In this document: positions 27,347 through 36,515 of the stretch, piece by piece
How positions within the stretch are numbered: position 1 is the first letter of the stretch
How the letters are laid out: every line of letters starts with the position of its first letter
DNA from: Paracoccus wurundjeri
GTDB lineage: Bacteria > Pseudomonadota > Alphaproteobacteria > Rhodobacterales > Rhodobacteraceae
Length of the DNA stretch: 64,000 nucleotides
Direction of reading: 5' to 3'
Assembly (NCBI RefSeq): GCF_030678915.1
Contig: NZ_JAUUTZ010000010.1
Span: 62,001 to 126,000 of the forward strand
Translations under genes and position numbers: made by a program
The notes under the pieces: model-generated
What the model saw: only the letters and a program-made list of their open reading frames with translations
Told to the model about the DNA's origin: nothing
The model's database searches: none

Positions 27347-28963
27347 ATGGCCCTATCCGCGCCCCGCAGGCATTTCGGCACGCATGAGGTTGGCAACCAG
27401 CCACCCAGCCGCGGCGACTGCGACCTGTGGCAGGGTGATATCGCCTTGCGCGATGCCGTCTTCCGCGAGGGCGGTCGGGCAGAGGTGATTGCTGCATATG
27501 GGAAGGCCATGGGCAGTGCCGGGATGCGGCAGGCCGGGCAGGACGCGAACCGGCACGGTCCGGAGTTGGTGCTTTTCGATCCGGGCGGGCGGCGGCTGGA
27601 CGAGGTGCATTTCCATCCCGCATGGCACAGGCTGATGCAAACGAGTCTTGGGGCGGGTTATGCGGGTATCGCCTGGGACGGGACCGAAGGCGGCCATGTC
27701 ACCCATGCCGCGATGGTCTATCTGGCCAGCCAGACCGAGCCGGGGCATTGCTGCCCGATGACCATGACCTATGCCGCATTTCCGGCATTGGCGGCGAATC
27801 CAAAGCTTGCGACGGTCTGGCAACCGCGTCTGAGCGCCCGCGACTACGATCCTTCGACCCGCCCGATCGCTGAAAAATCAGCCGCTACACTTGGCATGGC
27901 GATGACCGAAAAGCAGGGCGGCTCGGATCTGCGCAGCAATGCCACGAGCGCCGTCACCGAGGGTGATTATTACCGGCTGACCGGGCATAAATGGTTCTGC
28001 TCGGCGCCGATGTCGGACGGATTCCTGACGCTGGCGCAGGCTCCGGGCGGCCTGACCTGCTTTCTCGTGCCGCGCTGGCTGGAAGGTGAACGGAACGCCA
28101 TCCATATCCAGCGGCTGAAGGACAAGCTGGGCAACCGTTCGAACGCATCGGCAGAGATCGAATATCACAATGCGATCGCTTATCGTCTGGGCGATGAAGG
28201 CGCGGGCGTGCGGACCATCATCGAGATGGTGCATCATACGCGGCTGGACACGGCCCTTGCCCCCGCCGGGTTGATGCGCGGGGCGCTGGTCGCCGCCCAT
28301 CATTGGGCCATTCACCGTAGCGCGTTCCAGAAACGGCTGATCGATCAGCCGCTGATGCAGGCCGTCATGGCCGATCTTGTGCTTGATTGCGAAGGGGCGC
28401 TGGCGCTTGGAATGCGGGTGGCGCGGTCTTTCGACGGCACGGCCCCAGAGGACCGCGCCTTTGCGCGGATAGGCGTGGCGCTGGCCAAGTTTCTGGGCAA
28501 TAAACGCTGCCCCGTCGTCACCTATGAGGCGATGGAGGTGCTGGGCGGTATGGGATATATCGAGGAAACCGGCCAGCCGCTTTATTACCGAGAGGCGCCG
28601 CTGAACGGCATATGGGAAGGTTCGGGCAATGTCATCTGCCTGGATATCCTGCGCACATTGGCCAGGGAACCTCTGGCGGCGGAATGCCTGCGGGCAGAGC
28701 TGGACGCGGCCACAGGCAGCGACCGGCGCTATGACGCGGCACTGAAAGCCCATGCCGAACGCTGGCCCGGCCTGCCGCCCGAGGGCGAGGCGAGATGGTT
28801 TGCCGAACGTACGGCGCTGCTGTTGACCGCTTCGGTCCTGATCCGGGCCGGCGTGGCGACAGTGTCCGACGCCTATGTCACGACCCGCATCGCGGGTGAG
28901 CGAGGTCATGTCTCCGGGGCGATGAGAGCGCCGGTCCCGCAGGAATTGCTTGATCGTATCTGA
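27347..28963 (+). CDS. AidB-like acyl-CoA dehydrogenase
   Basis: The 538-residue protein has the acyl-CoA dehydrogenase fold with an N-terminal extension. GMAMTEKQGGSDLRSNAT matches the flavin/substrate segment of the AidB subgroup, and VTYEAMEVLGGMGYIEETGQPLYYREAPLNGIWEGSGNV is the typical C-terminal FAD/substrate region. AidB of E. coli is an alkylation-response flavoprotein, while close homologues act as ordinary acyl-CoA dehydrogenases. Here divergence from an alcohol-to-acyl-CoA operon favours the metabolic role. AGGAGG precedes the ATG. Confidence 0.88.
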   Translation: MALSAPRRHFGTHEVGNQPPSRGDCDLWQGDIALRDAVFREGGRAEVIAAYGKAMGSAGMRQAGQDANRHGPELVLFDPGGRRLDEVHFHPAWHRLMQTSLGAGYAGIAWDGTEGGHVTHAAMVYLASQTEPGHCCPMTMTYAAFPALAANPKLATVWQPRLSARDYDPSTRPIAEKSAATLGMAMTEKQGGSDLRSNATSAVTEGDYYRLTGHKWFCSAPMSDGFLTLAQAPGGLTCFLVPRWLEGERNAIHIQRLKDKLGNRSNASAEIEYHNAIAYRLGDEGAGVRTIIEMVHHTRLDTALAPAGLMRGALVAAHHWAIHRSAFQKRLIDQPLMQAVMADLVLDCEGALALGMRVARSFDGTAPEDRAFARIGVALAKFLGNKRCPVVTYEAMEVLGGMGYIEETGQPLYYREAPLNGIWEGSGNVICLDILRTLAREPLAAECLRAELDAATGSDRRYDAALKAHAERWPGLPPEGEARWFAERTALLLTASVLIRAGVATVSDAYVTTRIAGERGHVSGAMRAPVPQELLDRI

Positions 28964-29122
28964 CAGCGTTGCCAACGAATGACCACGTATGTGGATAACA
29001 TTCGGTTAAACTATGTTGACGCTGGTGTAACAATTCGCCCTGACCGGCGAAGTGGCTGGCACTGATCCCGGGGCAGACTGCTTCGCCAGCGCTGTCCGGG
29101 TGCGCAATCGTGGAGACAATCA

Positions 29123-30508
29123 ATGGCATATGCAACGGATCTATCGGGGATCTGCACGTCGCTCGGCGCGGCGGATATCGAGACCTGGAACCGTGTGGTA
29201 AATGGTATCCTCTCCCATGCGGAATCCACCGCGGCGGATCTGAATGCGGTGATCGGCAGGGATCCCGATTTCGCATTGGCACAGGCGGTCCGCGGGTTGT
29301 CCTGCCTGCTTCTTGGCCGCCGCGAGATGATCGCAGTCGCGCAAGAGGCATATCAGGCTGCGCTGGCCGCTGCGCGACGCCGGCCCCCGACCGCGCGAGA
29401 GGCGGGTTTCCTGCAGGCGCTTGCGCTTTGGCTTCGGGGCTCTCCGGTGGCCGCTGCAGAATGCCTGCAGCAGGTGCTGGACGATAACCCGCGTGACGCA
29501 CTGGCCATGAAGATGGTGCAGGCGATCCAATTCGTGATGGGGCGGCCCGATCTCATGCGTCGCTCGGTCGAAACGATATTACCCCATTACGAGGGTCATT
29601 CCGCCAAAGGTTATGTGCTGGGCTGCCACGCCTTTGCACTTGAGGAAGCCGGCGAATATGCCCTTGCCGAACGGGCGGGGCAGCGGGCGGTCGAACTTGC
29701 GCCGGATGACGCATGGGGATTGCATGCGGTGACCCATGTTTTTGATATGACGGGCCGCGCGCAAGAGGGGCTTGACTGGCTGAACGGGCGCGAAGCCTCT
29801 TGGGCGCATTGTAATAATTTCCGCTTCCATGTCTGGTGGCATCAGGCCCTGATGCATCTGGATATCGGCGATTTCGATGCCGCGCTTGCGCTTTACGACA
29901 GCGAGATCCGGCGCGAGAAAACGGATGATTACCGTGACATCGCGAATGCGACCTCGCTTCTGGCCCGGCTCGAGATCGAGGGTGTCGATGTCGGTGATCG
30001 CTGGGAAGAAGTGGCCGAATTCTCTGAAAAGCGGGCTGGCGATGGCTGTCTGGCCTTTGCCGATCTGCATTATCTGCTTGGACTGATCGGTGGCGGGCGG
30101 GATCAGGCGGCGGCCCGCCTTGTCGGCAATATGGCCAGAGCGCGGCCTTCCGATGGCGATGCGAAGGCGATTATCTGTCGGAACGGGCATCATACCGCGC
30201 TTGGGCTGCATGCATATGCCAACGGGAACTACCGCATGGCCTGGCTTAATCTGCAAAAGGCGGTGCAGGAATTACAGGCGGTGGGCGGAAGTCATGCGCA
30301 GCGCGATGTCTTCTCCCGGATCGCGGTCGAGGCGGGGCTGCGCGCGGGATTTCTGGATGAAACCGAGAATCTGCTGAAGGAACGGACCCGGGCACATGCC
30401 GGGTGTCAGGACGGTTATACATTGCGCAGGCTGGAATTTCTGGCATCAGTCAGGGAGAATGCATATTCAGGCCACTCTGCCCGTGCCCGAGCCAAGGAGA
30501 CCATATGA
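29123..30508 (+). CDS. Tetratricopeptide repeat protein (TTC38-like)
   Basis: The 461-residue cytosolic protein is mostly alpha-helical with degenerate TPR units, such as DPDFALAQAVRGLSCLLLGRRE, AGEYALAERAGQRAVELAPDDAWGLHAVTHVFDMTGRAQEGLDWL and DIGDFDAALALYDSEI. The combination HAVTHVFDMTGRAQEGLDWL and FHVWWHQALMHLDIGDFDAALALYD is that of the TTC38-like family, whose function is unknown. Its stop overlaps the opgC start by four bases (ATGA), so it is co-translated with a periplasmic glucan gene and may support that pathway, although no direct evidence shows how. It contains no signal peptide. Confidence 0.82.
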   Translation: MAYATDLSGICTSLGAADIETWNRVVNGILSHAESTAADLNAVIGRDPDFALAQAVRGLSCLLLGRREMIAVAQEAYQAALAAARRRPPTAREAGFLQALALWLRGSPVAAAECLQQVLDDNPRDALAMKMVQAIQFVMGRPDLMRRSVETILPHYEGHSAKGYVLGCHAFALEEAGEYALAERAGQRAVELAPDDAWGLHAVTHVFDMTGRAQEGLDWLNGREASWAHCNNFRFHVWWHQALMHLDIGDFDAALALYDSEIRREKTDDYRDIANATSLLARLEIEGVDVGDRWEEVAEFSEKRAGDGCLAFADLHYLLGLIGGGRDQAAARLVGNMARARPSDGDAKAIICRNGHHTALGLHAYANGNYRMAWLNLQKAVQELQAVGGSHAQRDVFSRIAVEAGLRAGFLDETENLLKERTRAHAGCQDGYTLRRLEFLASVRENAYSGHSARARAKETI

Positions 30509-31722
30509 GCAATCCCGTTTCGAGCCCGCTTCCCGCGGCGAAACCTGCGCGGGATCCGCGTCTCGATTTCTTCCGGGGGCTGGGGATGTATATCATCCTG
30601 ATCGCCCATATCAGCGGCAATCCCTGGACATTGTGGATCCCGGCGCGGTTCGGTTTCTCGGATGCGACAGAGATTTTCGTGTTCTGCTCGGGCATGGCGT
30701 CGGCGATCGCGTTCGGCGCGGTCTTCAGCAAGGCGGGTTGGGTGATGGGGGCGCTGCGGATCATGCATCGGGTCTGGCAGGTCTATTGGGCGCATATCGG
30801 CCTGTTCTTCGCGATCCTGCTTGCCATGATCGCATTGGATCTTACCGGCTGGTTCAACAAGGATTACGTGGGATCGCTGAACCTGTATCCGTTTCTCAAC
30901 GATCCGGGGCCGAATCTGGTCGGGCTGATGACGCTGACCTATGTGCCGAATTATTTCGACATCCTGCCGATGTATCTGGTGATCCTTGCGATGCTGCCGC
31001 TGGTCATGGGGCTGGCCGGGCTTCACCCCAACCTTGCCATGGGCTTCTGCGTCATCCTGTGGTTGACGGCAAGCGTCACCGGATTTGGCTTTCCGGCCGA
31101 ATATTGGTTCAGCAGCGGAAGTTCCCGGCAATGGTTCTTCAATCCGCTGACATGGCAACTGGTTTTCTTCACCGGCTTTGCCTTCATGCTGGGCTGGCTG
31201 CCCGCGCCTCCGGTCAATCGCGGGTTGATCATTCTTGCCGTCGTGATCGTTCTGGCAACCATCCCCTTTGCATGGTTCAGGATTTACCGCGAATTCGAAT
31301 TCATCCGGGAATGGCGGGATGAATGGAACTTCCTGATCACAAAGACGGATTTCGGCATCCTGCGTTATGTTCATTTCCTGAGTCTCGCCTATCTGGCCTG
31401 GATCGCGGCGGGGCCGAACGGATCCTGGCTGCATGGCGGCGTGACCTGGACCGCAATCGTGGGTGTCATCCGCAAGGTCGGGCAGCAATCGCTGGCAGTA
31501 TTCATGACATCGATGCTGCTTGCCCGGCTTCTGGGCGTGCTGTTCGACGAGTTCGGTCGCGGCCTGTTCATGGCGGCATTCGTCAATCTGACTGGCATGG
31601 CAATCATCACCGGCGTTGCTTATTTCGTCTCTTATATCAAGCGTCAGCCGTGGCGGCAGCCGGTCCGACCTGCCGCGGATGTGACGGAACATTCCCCGAT
31701 TTCCGGAGTTCGAAGTTTTTAG
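30505..31722 (+). CDS. opgC: OpgC-family inner-membrane glucan-modifying acyltransferase
   Basis: The 405-residue protein has about ten membrane helices and the OpgC pattern DPRLDFFRGLGMYIILIAHISGNPWTLW near the N-terminus, with FGFSDATEIFVFCSGMASA following. OpgC transfers succinyl groups onto osmoregulated periplasmic glucans in the periplasm. The ATG at 30505 has AAGGAGA upstream and lies inside the stop codon of the TPR gene. It is 16 bases ahead of the OpgG/D gene, so the three are an operon. Confidence 0.88.
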   Translation: MSNPVSSPLPAAKPARDPRLDFFRGLGMYIILIAHISGNPWTLWIPARFGFSDATEIFVFCSGMASAIAFGAVFSKAGWVMGALRIMHRVWQVYWAHIGLFFAILLAMIALDLTGWFNKDYVGSLNLYPFLNDPGPNLVGLMTLTYVPNYFDILPMYLVILAMLPLVMGLAGLHPNLAMGFCVILWLTASVTGFGFPAEYWFSSGSSRQWFFNPLTWQLVFFTGFAFMLGWLPAPPVNRGLIILAVVIVLATIPFAWFRIYREFEFIREWRDEWNFLITKTDFGILRYVHFLSLAYLAWIAAGPNGSWLHGGVTWTAIVGVIRKVGQQSLAVFMTSMLLARLLGVLFDEFGRGLFMAAFVNLTGMAIITGVAYFVSYIKRQPWRQPVRPAADVTEHSPISGVRSF

Positions 31723-31738
31723 TGTAGGGAATAATTCG

Positions 31739-33268
31739 ATGGACAGACGGAAGGTGTTGTCGTCAGCGGCATTGGCCGCATTGACCGGTTTTCTGGGGTT
31801 TCCTGTTCGGGCGGAAGAGCATCCCCCCGTCGCGTTGGGAGAGCCGGTGCCTTTCGGTCCCGAAACCCTGCGCGACAAGGCTCAGGAACTGGCCTCACGT
31901 CTCTACGTCCCGGCATCCGCCGTGCCTGCTGAATGGCGAAAACTCAACTATGACCAGTATCGCAGCATCTGGTTCGATGAACGTCACGCGCTTTGGCGCA
32001 AAAGTGATCGCCCGGCCGAAGTGGATTTCTTTCCAGCGGGTTACCTGTTCAACCGTCCCGTGCAGATCAATATCGTCGAAGAGGGGCAATCGCGCCCGGC
32101 GCTGTTCGATCTTGAGGTTTTCGACAAGACCGACAAGTTTCCCGATCTTCCGGCCGAAGGAATGGGCTTTTCGGGCTTTCGCCTGCGCGGAGAACTGGAA
32201 AAGCGCGGGGTGTTTCAGGAATATACCGTTTTTCAGGGCGCAACCTATTTTCGCGCGCTTGCACGTGGGCAGGTTTACGGCCTGTCCGCGCGTGGCCTTG
32301 CGCTTGGCACCGGTAGTCCGGGGGGCGAAGAATTTCCCGGCTTCCGCGAATTCTGGATCGAGGCCCCCGCGCCCGGAGCCCCGGATATCGTGGTTCATGC
32401 ATTGCTGGACAGCCCCAGTGTCGCGGGGGCTTACCGTTTCCGGATCACGCCTGGCGTGACGACCCTGATGGAGGTGGAATCCGTGCTGTTCCCGCGCATC
32501 GACCTGTCCGAGGCGGGGATCGCGGCCGGCACCTCGATGTTTCTGTTCGATGAAACCAACCGCGCGCGTTTCGACGATTTCCGCGATGCGGTTCACGACA
32601 GTGACGGGCTTTTGATGCTGAATGGCGCCGGAGAGCAGATCTGGAGGCCGCTGGCCAACCCCAGGCGGCTTGGCATCAGCTATTTCGTGGATAGCGGAAC
32701 GCGCGGCTTCGGCCTGATGCAGCGGGCGCGCCACAGTCGTGATTTCGGCGATCTCGAAGCACATTACGAACGCCGTCCGTCGCTATGGGTCGAGCCGCAA
32801 GGTTCCTGGGGGCCGGGTTCCGTCATTCTGGTCGAGATTCCCGCGGACAAGGAAATTTACGACAATATCGTGGCTTTCTGGCGCCCCGCCGCGCCGCTCC
32901 GTGCCGGGCAAGAGCATCGCTTTGCCTACCGGCTGTATTGGGGAAGCGCCGCGCCGATCGATGGCGCGGTGGCGCAGATCGAGAATACACGCTCGGGCCT
33001 GCGGGTATTCGAGAAGGGGCGGATATTCACTATAGATTACGCCAAACATGTGGCGCTTGGCAACGATCCCTCGAAAATCGAGGCACGGGTTCTGACCCGC
33101 ACAGGAGAGATCCGGAATCCCACGGTTCAGTTCAACCCGGTAACAGGGGGCATGCGGCTGGCTTTCACGCTGGACGCGCCGGACGGAAGCCGTCCCGAAA
33201 TGCGTGCGGAACTGCGTCGTGACGATGTTCGGGTCAGCGAAGTCTGGCTTTATCGCTGGAATGACTGA
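31739..33268 (+). CDS. Periplasmic glucan biosynthesis protein OpgG/OpgD
   Basis: The 509-residue exported protein begins with a twin-arginine-type signal (MDRRKVLSSAALAALTGFLG, cleavage expected after VRA) and then matches the OpgG/OpgD fold. Conserved segments are YDQYRSIWFDERHALWR, FPAGYLFNRPVQINIV, GMGFSGFRLRGELEKRGVFQEYTVFQGATYFRALARGQVYGLSARGLAL and the C-terminal IPADKEIYDNIVAFWRP. The protein shapes the periplasmic glucan backbone; recent work assigns glucanase activity to this family. A Tat signal is typical for OpgD. OpgH, the membrane glucosyltransferase that makes the backbone, is not in the window. Confidence 0.9.
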   Translation: MDRRKVLSSAALAALTGFLGFPVRAEEHPPVALGEPVPFGPETLRDKAQELASRLYVPASAVPAEWRKLNYDQYRSIWFDERHALWRKSDRPAEVDFFPAGYLFNRPVQINIVEEGQSRPALFDLEVFDKTDKFPDLPAEGMGFSGFRLRGELEKRGVFQEYTVFQGATYFRALARGQVYGLSARGLALGTGSPGGEEFPGFREFWIEAPAPGAPDIVVHALLDSPSVAGAYRFRITPGVTTLMEVESVLFPRIDLSEAGIAAGTSMFLFDETNRARFDDFRDAVHDSDGLLMLNGAGEQIWRPLANPRRLGISYFVDSGTRGFGLMQRARHSRDFGDLEAHYERRPSLWVEPQGSWGPGSVILVEIPADKEIYDNIVAFWRPAAPLRAGQEHRFAYRLYWGSAAPIDGAVAQIENTRSGLRVFEKGRIFTIDYAKHVALGNDPSKIEARVLTRTGEIRNPTVQFNPVTGGMRLAFTLDAPDGSRPEMRAELRRDDVRVSEVWLYRWND

Positions 33269-33299
33269 GATGGCCCGCCCCGGCAGGATGGGAAGCTGC

Positions 33300-34151
33300 A
33301 TGACGATCTGTTTCCGGGCCATGTTGCTGTTCATGCTTGCCGGGCTGCTGCCGGATGCCGCGCATGCGGAATGCGCGGATGCAGCGGAGCCGTGCCGCCT
33401 TGAAGGCGGGCGGGAAGACGGAACCTATCATCTTGCCGTTCCGGATGAGGAATCCGTGCCGGACGGTCTTCCGACCGTGATCTTTCTGCATGGATGGGGA
33501 AGCGATGGCGCGTCGGTCATGCAGAACCGGGAACTGATGGATGCGCTGGTCGGGCGTGGCTATGCGGTGATCGCGCCTGACGGATCACCGCGCCCCGAGC
33601 GTAACGGTCGAAGCTGGCAGTTTCATCCTGAACGGCGCGAGGGCCGTGACGAGGCGGCCTTTCTGCGTGCGGTGGCGGATGACGCCGCAAAGCGGTTCAG
33701 GCTGGATCGGGAACGGATGCTTCTGGGCGGGTTTTCCATCGGTGGATCGATGGTGAGTTACGTCGCCTGCGAGTCCCCTGAAAGTTTCAGTGCATATGCG
33801 CCTGTGGCCGGCAGTTTCTGGGATCCGCTGCCCGATAGCTGCAAGGCACCTGTCCGGTTGTATCACACTCATGGCTGGTCCGACGGCACCGTGCCGCTTG
33901 AAGGCCGTGCCGTCGAAAACGGTCAGATGGTTCAGGGCGATGTATTCGCGGCAATGCGGATCTGGCGGGCGACGAATGGATGCAGGGGCGAAAATCCGTC
34001 CGGTTTCCGACAGAGCGGCGATTTCCTGATCCGGAATTGGGATTGCGATTCCGCCTTCCCGCTGACATTCGCGCTGCACCCGGGCGGACATATCGTCCCG
34101 CAAGGCTGGGCCGGGCTTGTTCTGGACTGGTACGAAGCTTCCGCACGGTAA
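33300..34151 (+). CDS. Secreted alpha/beta-hydrolase, LpqC/polyhydroxybutyrate depolymerase-like esterase
   Basis: The 283-residue protein has an N-terminal hydrophobic signal (MTICFRAMLLFMLAGLLPDAAHA) and an alpha/beta-hydrolase core. The oxyanion motif FLHGWGSDG, the nucleophile elbow GGFSIGGSM, and a late histidine in HPGGHIVPQGW are visible, with paired cysteines. This resembles LpqC/feruloyl esterase and PHB depolymerase-type enzymes. The start is uncertain: ATG at 33300 gives a clean signal peptide with GGGAAG upstream, while 33288, 33270 and 33261 are also in frame. It follows the glucan gene closely and probably ends that operon; an ester-removing role on substituted glucans is only a guess. 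Confidence 0.75.
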   Translation: MTICFRAMLLFMLAGLLPDAAHAECADAAEPCRLEGGREDGTYHLAVPDEESVPDGLPTVIFLHGWGSDGASVMQNRELMDALVGRGYAVIAPDGSPRPERNGRSWQFHPERREGRDEAAFLRAVADDAAKRFRLDRERMLLGGFSIGGSMVSYVACESPESFSAYAPVAGSFWDPLPDSCKAPVRLYHTHGWSDGTVPLEGRAVENGQMVQGDVFAAMRIWRATNGCRGENPSGFRQSGDFLIRNWDCDSAFPLTFALHPGGHIVPQGWAGLVLDWYEASAR

Positions 34152-34206
34152 CGCTTCCGCGACACGCCGCCCCTTTGTCGGGTGTATTCGCCAGGAAGCA
34201 ATTCGA

Positions 34207-34869
34207 TCATTCGGCGTTGCGCAGCGCGTCAATCTGCGAGGCGGCGATCGTGGTTCCGTTGGCAAGGATCAGTTCGGTGCCCGTCTCTACCTTGCGGACG
34301 CCTTCGATCCGGGCATAGGCGCCGACCTCGGACTGGGCGATCACATTGCCGTTCAGAATACTTTCGATCCGGAAATAATAATGATCGTCAGGCAGTTTCT
34401 CGCCCTGCGTATCCCGCCCGAACCAGTCGATCTGCCCGGAGCCGGAACCGATGCGCTCCCGCGCGATCTCCAATCCCGCCGAATTATAGGTGATCAGCTC
34501 GACATCATCGGCAAGCGATACCGGCTCGATCTCAAGCGTCAAAGGCTCGTTGCCGAACCAGATCGGAGCGGTGGTTCGCGCCTCTTTCCCGATCCAACCG
34601 GCAGCCTGTCCCAGTTCATTGGCGCCAAGTGCCGTCATCATCTGGCCCAGAAGCTTGTTGGTATATGCCTGCTGTTCGACCCCCGAAAAGGTCGCAAGCT
34701 GCGCGGCGAATTCATGGCCTTCCAGCGGATTGAGCGGGTCCTGATGCTGAAGCTGCGTGGTCAGCAGGGCAAGAAACGTGTCGAAATCCGCCCCCGCGCC
34801 AATTACCGGCTCATCCGTTGTGGTGGCGGTCGCCGTGCTGGCGGTGGTCTGTCCTGCAGCGGTTATCAT
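34207..34869 (-). CDS. flgD: Flagellar hook assembly protein FlgD
   Basis: FlgD caps the growing hook and is needed for FlgE polymerisation. The 220 residues open with a disordered T/A-rich stretch and then the diagnostic DFDTFLALLTTQLQHQDPLNPLEGHEFAAQLATFSGVEQ. A C-terminal Ig-like/Tudor region spans about 90-200. The start at 34869 is 12 bases after the fliK stop, so both belong to one minus-strand operon. Confidence 0.93.
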   Translation of the reverse strand: MITAAGQTTASTATATTTDEPVIGAGADFDTFLALLTTQLQHQDPLNPLEGHEFAAQLATFSGVEQQAYTNKLLGQMMTALGANELGQAAGWIGKEARTTAPIWFGNEPLTLEIEPVSLADDVELITYNSAGLEIARERIGSGSGQIDWFGRDTQGEKLPDDHYYFRIESILNGNVIAQSEVGAYARIEGVRKVETGTELILANGTTIAASQIDALRNAE

Positions 34870-34881
34870 TTTTCCATGACC

Positions 34882-36168
34882 TCACATTCTGACATCGATC
34901 CGGCGTGTCCCGGACGCGATTGGTGTTTCGGGAGCAAGCGAACCGCCGGTGATCGGCCCGGCGCTGGCATGGGACGGATTATCTTCGTTCCCGGACGGCT
35001 GGTCGCCATTCATCTGGTCGGCATCGCCGCGCTGCCTGTGATCCTGAAAGCTTAGCGTGGCGTCCGGCATCCCTTCTTCGCTGAATTGCTGCATCAGCAG
35101 ATCGGCATTGCGCCGAAGCTGTTCGAGTATCTCGGGCCGTTCTGCCCAGATTGCCAGATGCGGAGCGCGTTCATGACCGGTCAGGATCATGCGCACCTTG
35201 CCCAGTTCTTCGGGCGACAAGGTGATCTCGACGGAGTCATTGCGGGTCGTGACGACGGCATCCGCGATCTGACGAATGACCGAGGGCGTGTTGGGCGATG
35301 TTCCCCGGGCTTCCACCTGCGGCGATATTCCCGTATTGGCCGAAAGCCCGTCACCGGGTGTAAGACGCGGCGGATTTCCAAGCGCATCGCCCTGAAATTC
35401 GAAATTTCCCGGCATTGCCGCGGCACCGGACGCCGGTTCAATTGGCAATGTGGGGGCGCTGCCGACAGGAGGTAAAGGAGTATGCGCCTGAGAAGGGGCG
35501 CCGGTCGGCCTGATATTCTCGGAACTGGGCGAGGCGAATTCCGCAGGGATATTCCGAGGCGCTTGCGCAAGGATGGTATCGCGATCCTTTGGTTTCGGAT
35601 GGCGAGAGATTCCCGTTGCCGTCACGGTCCCCGGCGGCGGGTCCTTTGCTTTCGGCACAAGGGATGCGGCTTCATCCGCCGGCGGTGTCGCGATCCGGGC
35701 CGCAGCATTGTCCGGTGCGCGGGGTTGCGCGCCCTCGGCGGCAATCGCGGGAAGATGGTCTGTTGCGACACCGGCACTCCGAGCCTGAAATTGTTTCAAA
35801 TGCAAGGTATTTCCATCCTGCATATCGGCTGTTGGCTGCGGTTCTTCCCACTGTCCGGATGGGTTTTCCGGTAACGAATGCATGCCTGACGGGGCAGGTA
35901 TTGCCGTGGCAATTCCGGTGAGGGCCGCGATCATATCGGTAATCGGGTCGGTTTCCGGCAGATCCCCGGCTGCGCGTGCCGCAGCGTCTGGCAAGGCGGG
36001 AAGATCATCGCCGGAATCCGCCGGAAGCCCAAGAAGCTGATCGGAAAACGCCATGTCTTCGCCCGGTATCACCGACGCTATCGACGCGTCGGGAAGCGAT
36101 GCATCGAAGGGCGATGCCGGGATACTGCCCGAAACGGCGGTCATGTTCAGAAGCGCGTTGAGATCCAT
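34882..36168 (-). CDS. fliK: Flagellar hook-length control protein FliK
   Basis: FliK is secreted during hook growth and triggers the substrate switch at the right hook length. The 428-residue protein has a long low-complexity proline/alanine-rich N-terminal ruler region. The conserved C-terminal Flg_hook domain spans about 280-370, with SVEITLSPEELGKVRMILTGHERAPHLAIWAERPEILEQLRRNADLLMQQFSEEGM. A second polar tail follows. The ATG at 36168 is preferred over a TTG at 36177. It is upstream of flgD in one operon and divergent from the small rod-binding gene. Confidence 0.88.
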   Translation of the reverse strand: MDLNALLNMTAVSGSIPASPFDASLPDASIASVIPGEDMAFSDQLLGLPADSGDDLPALPDAAARAAGDLPETDPITDMIAALTGIATAIPAPSGMHSLPENPSGQWEEPQPTADMQDGNTLHLKQFQARSAGVATDHLPAIAAEGAQPRAPDNAAARIATPPADEAASLVPKAKDPPPGTVTATGISRHPKPKDRDTILAQAPRNIPAEFASPSSENIRPTGAPSQAHTPLPPVGSAPTLPIEPASGAAAMPGNFEFQGDALGNPPRLTPGDGLSANTGISPQVEARGTSPNTPSVIRQIADAVVTTRNDSVEITLSPEELGKVRMILTGHERAPHLAIWAERPEILEQLRRNADLLMQQFSEEGMPDATLSFQDHRQRGDADQMNGDQPSGNEDNPSHASAGPITGGSLAPETPIASGTRRIDVRM

Positions 36169-36281
36169 CGGCAGCAATCCCGAAATCGAAAGGTGGTTCG
36201 GATCTTCTACAGCCCGGTTCTTACCAATTGTTTACCCGGAGGCGCTAAAAGCGGATTCGTCGGTTATGCGAGGATGGCGAA

Positions 36282-36515
36282 ATGGAAATCGCTTCAATTG
36301 GCGCTGGAATTCAGGGCAGGGTCAATCCGCCGGTTCTTCAGGACCGGATCGAACAGGCATTTCTTGAGGAAATGTTGAAATATGTCAGACCTCCATCCCA
36401 TCAGGAAGGGTTTGGTGGCGGGCATGGGGAAGAGCAGTTTTCCAGCTTCATGAATCGCGAATATGCCGCGCTTCTGGCCGCCCGCCTTGATCTGGCCCTC
36501 GGACCCCTGGAATGA
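36282..36515 (+). CDS. Small rod-binding protein (FlgJ N-terminal domain-like)
   Basis: The 77-residue protein resembles the FlgJ rod-binding domain, which acts as a scaffold for rod assembly. AFLEEMLKYVRP and GFGGGHGEEQFSSFMNREYAALLAA match the conserved FEEMLLKYMRP and FGGGxGEExFxSFLxxEYAxxLA pattern. The peptidoglycan hydrolase domain of enterobacterial FlgJ is absent, as usual in alphaproteobacteria. The ATG has GAGGATG upstream and the stop overlaps the next gene by four bases. Confidence 0.78.
   Translation: MEIASIGAGIQGRVNPPVLQDRIEQAFLEEMLKYVRPPSHQEGFGGGHGEEQFSSFMNREYAALLAARLDLALGPLE

Noticed and set aside
30415-31878. A 487-residue minus-strand frame over opgC.
   Set aside because: Composition is that of a reversed membrane-protein gene (rich in Q, H, R, D) and it has no coding features.
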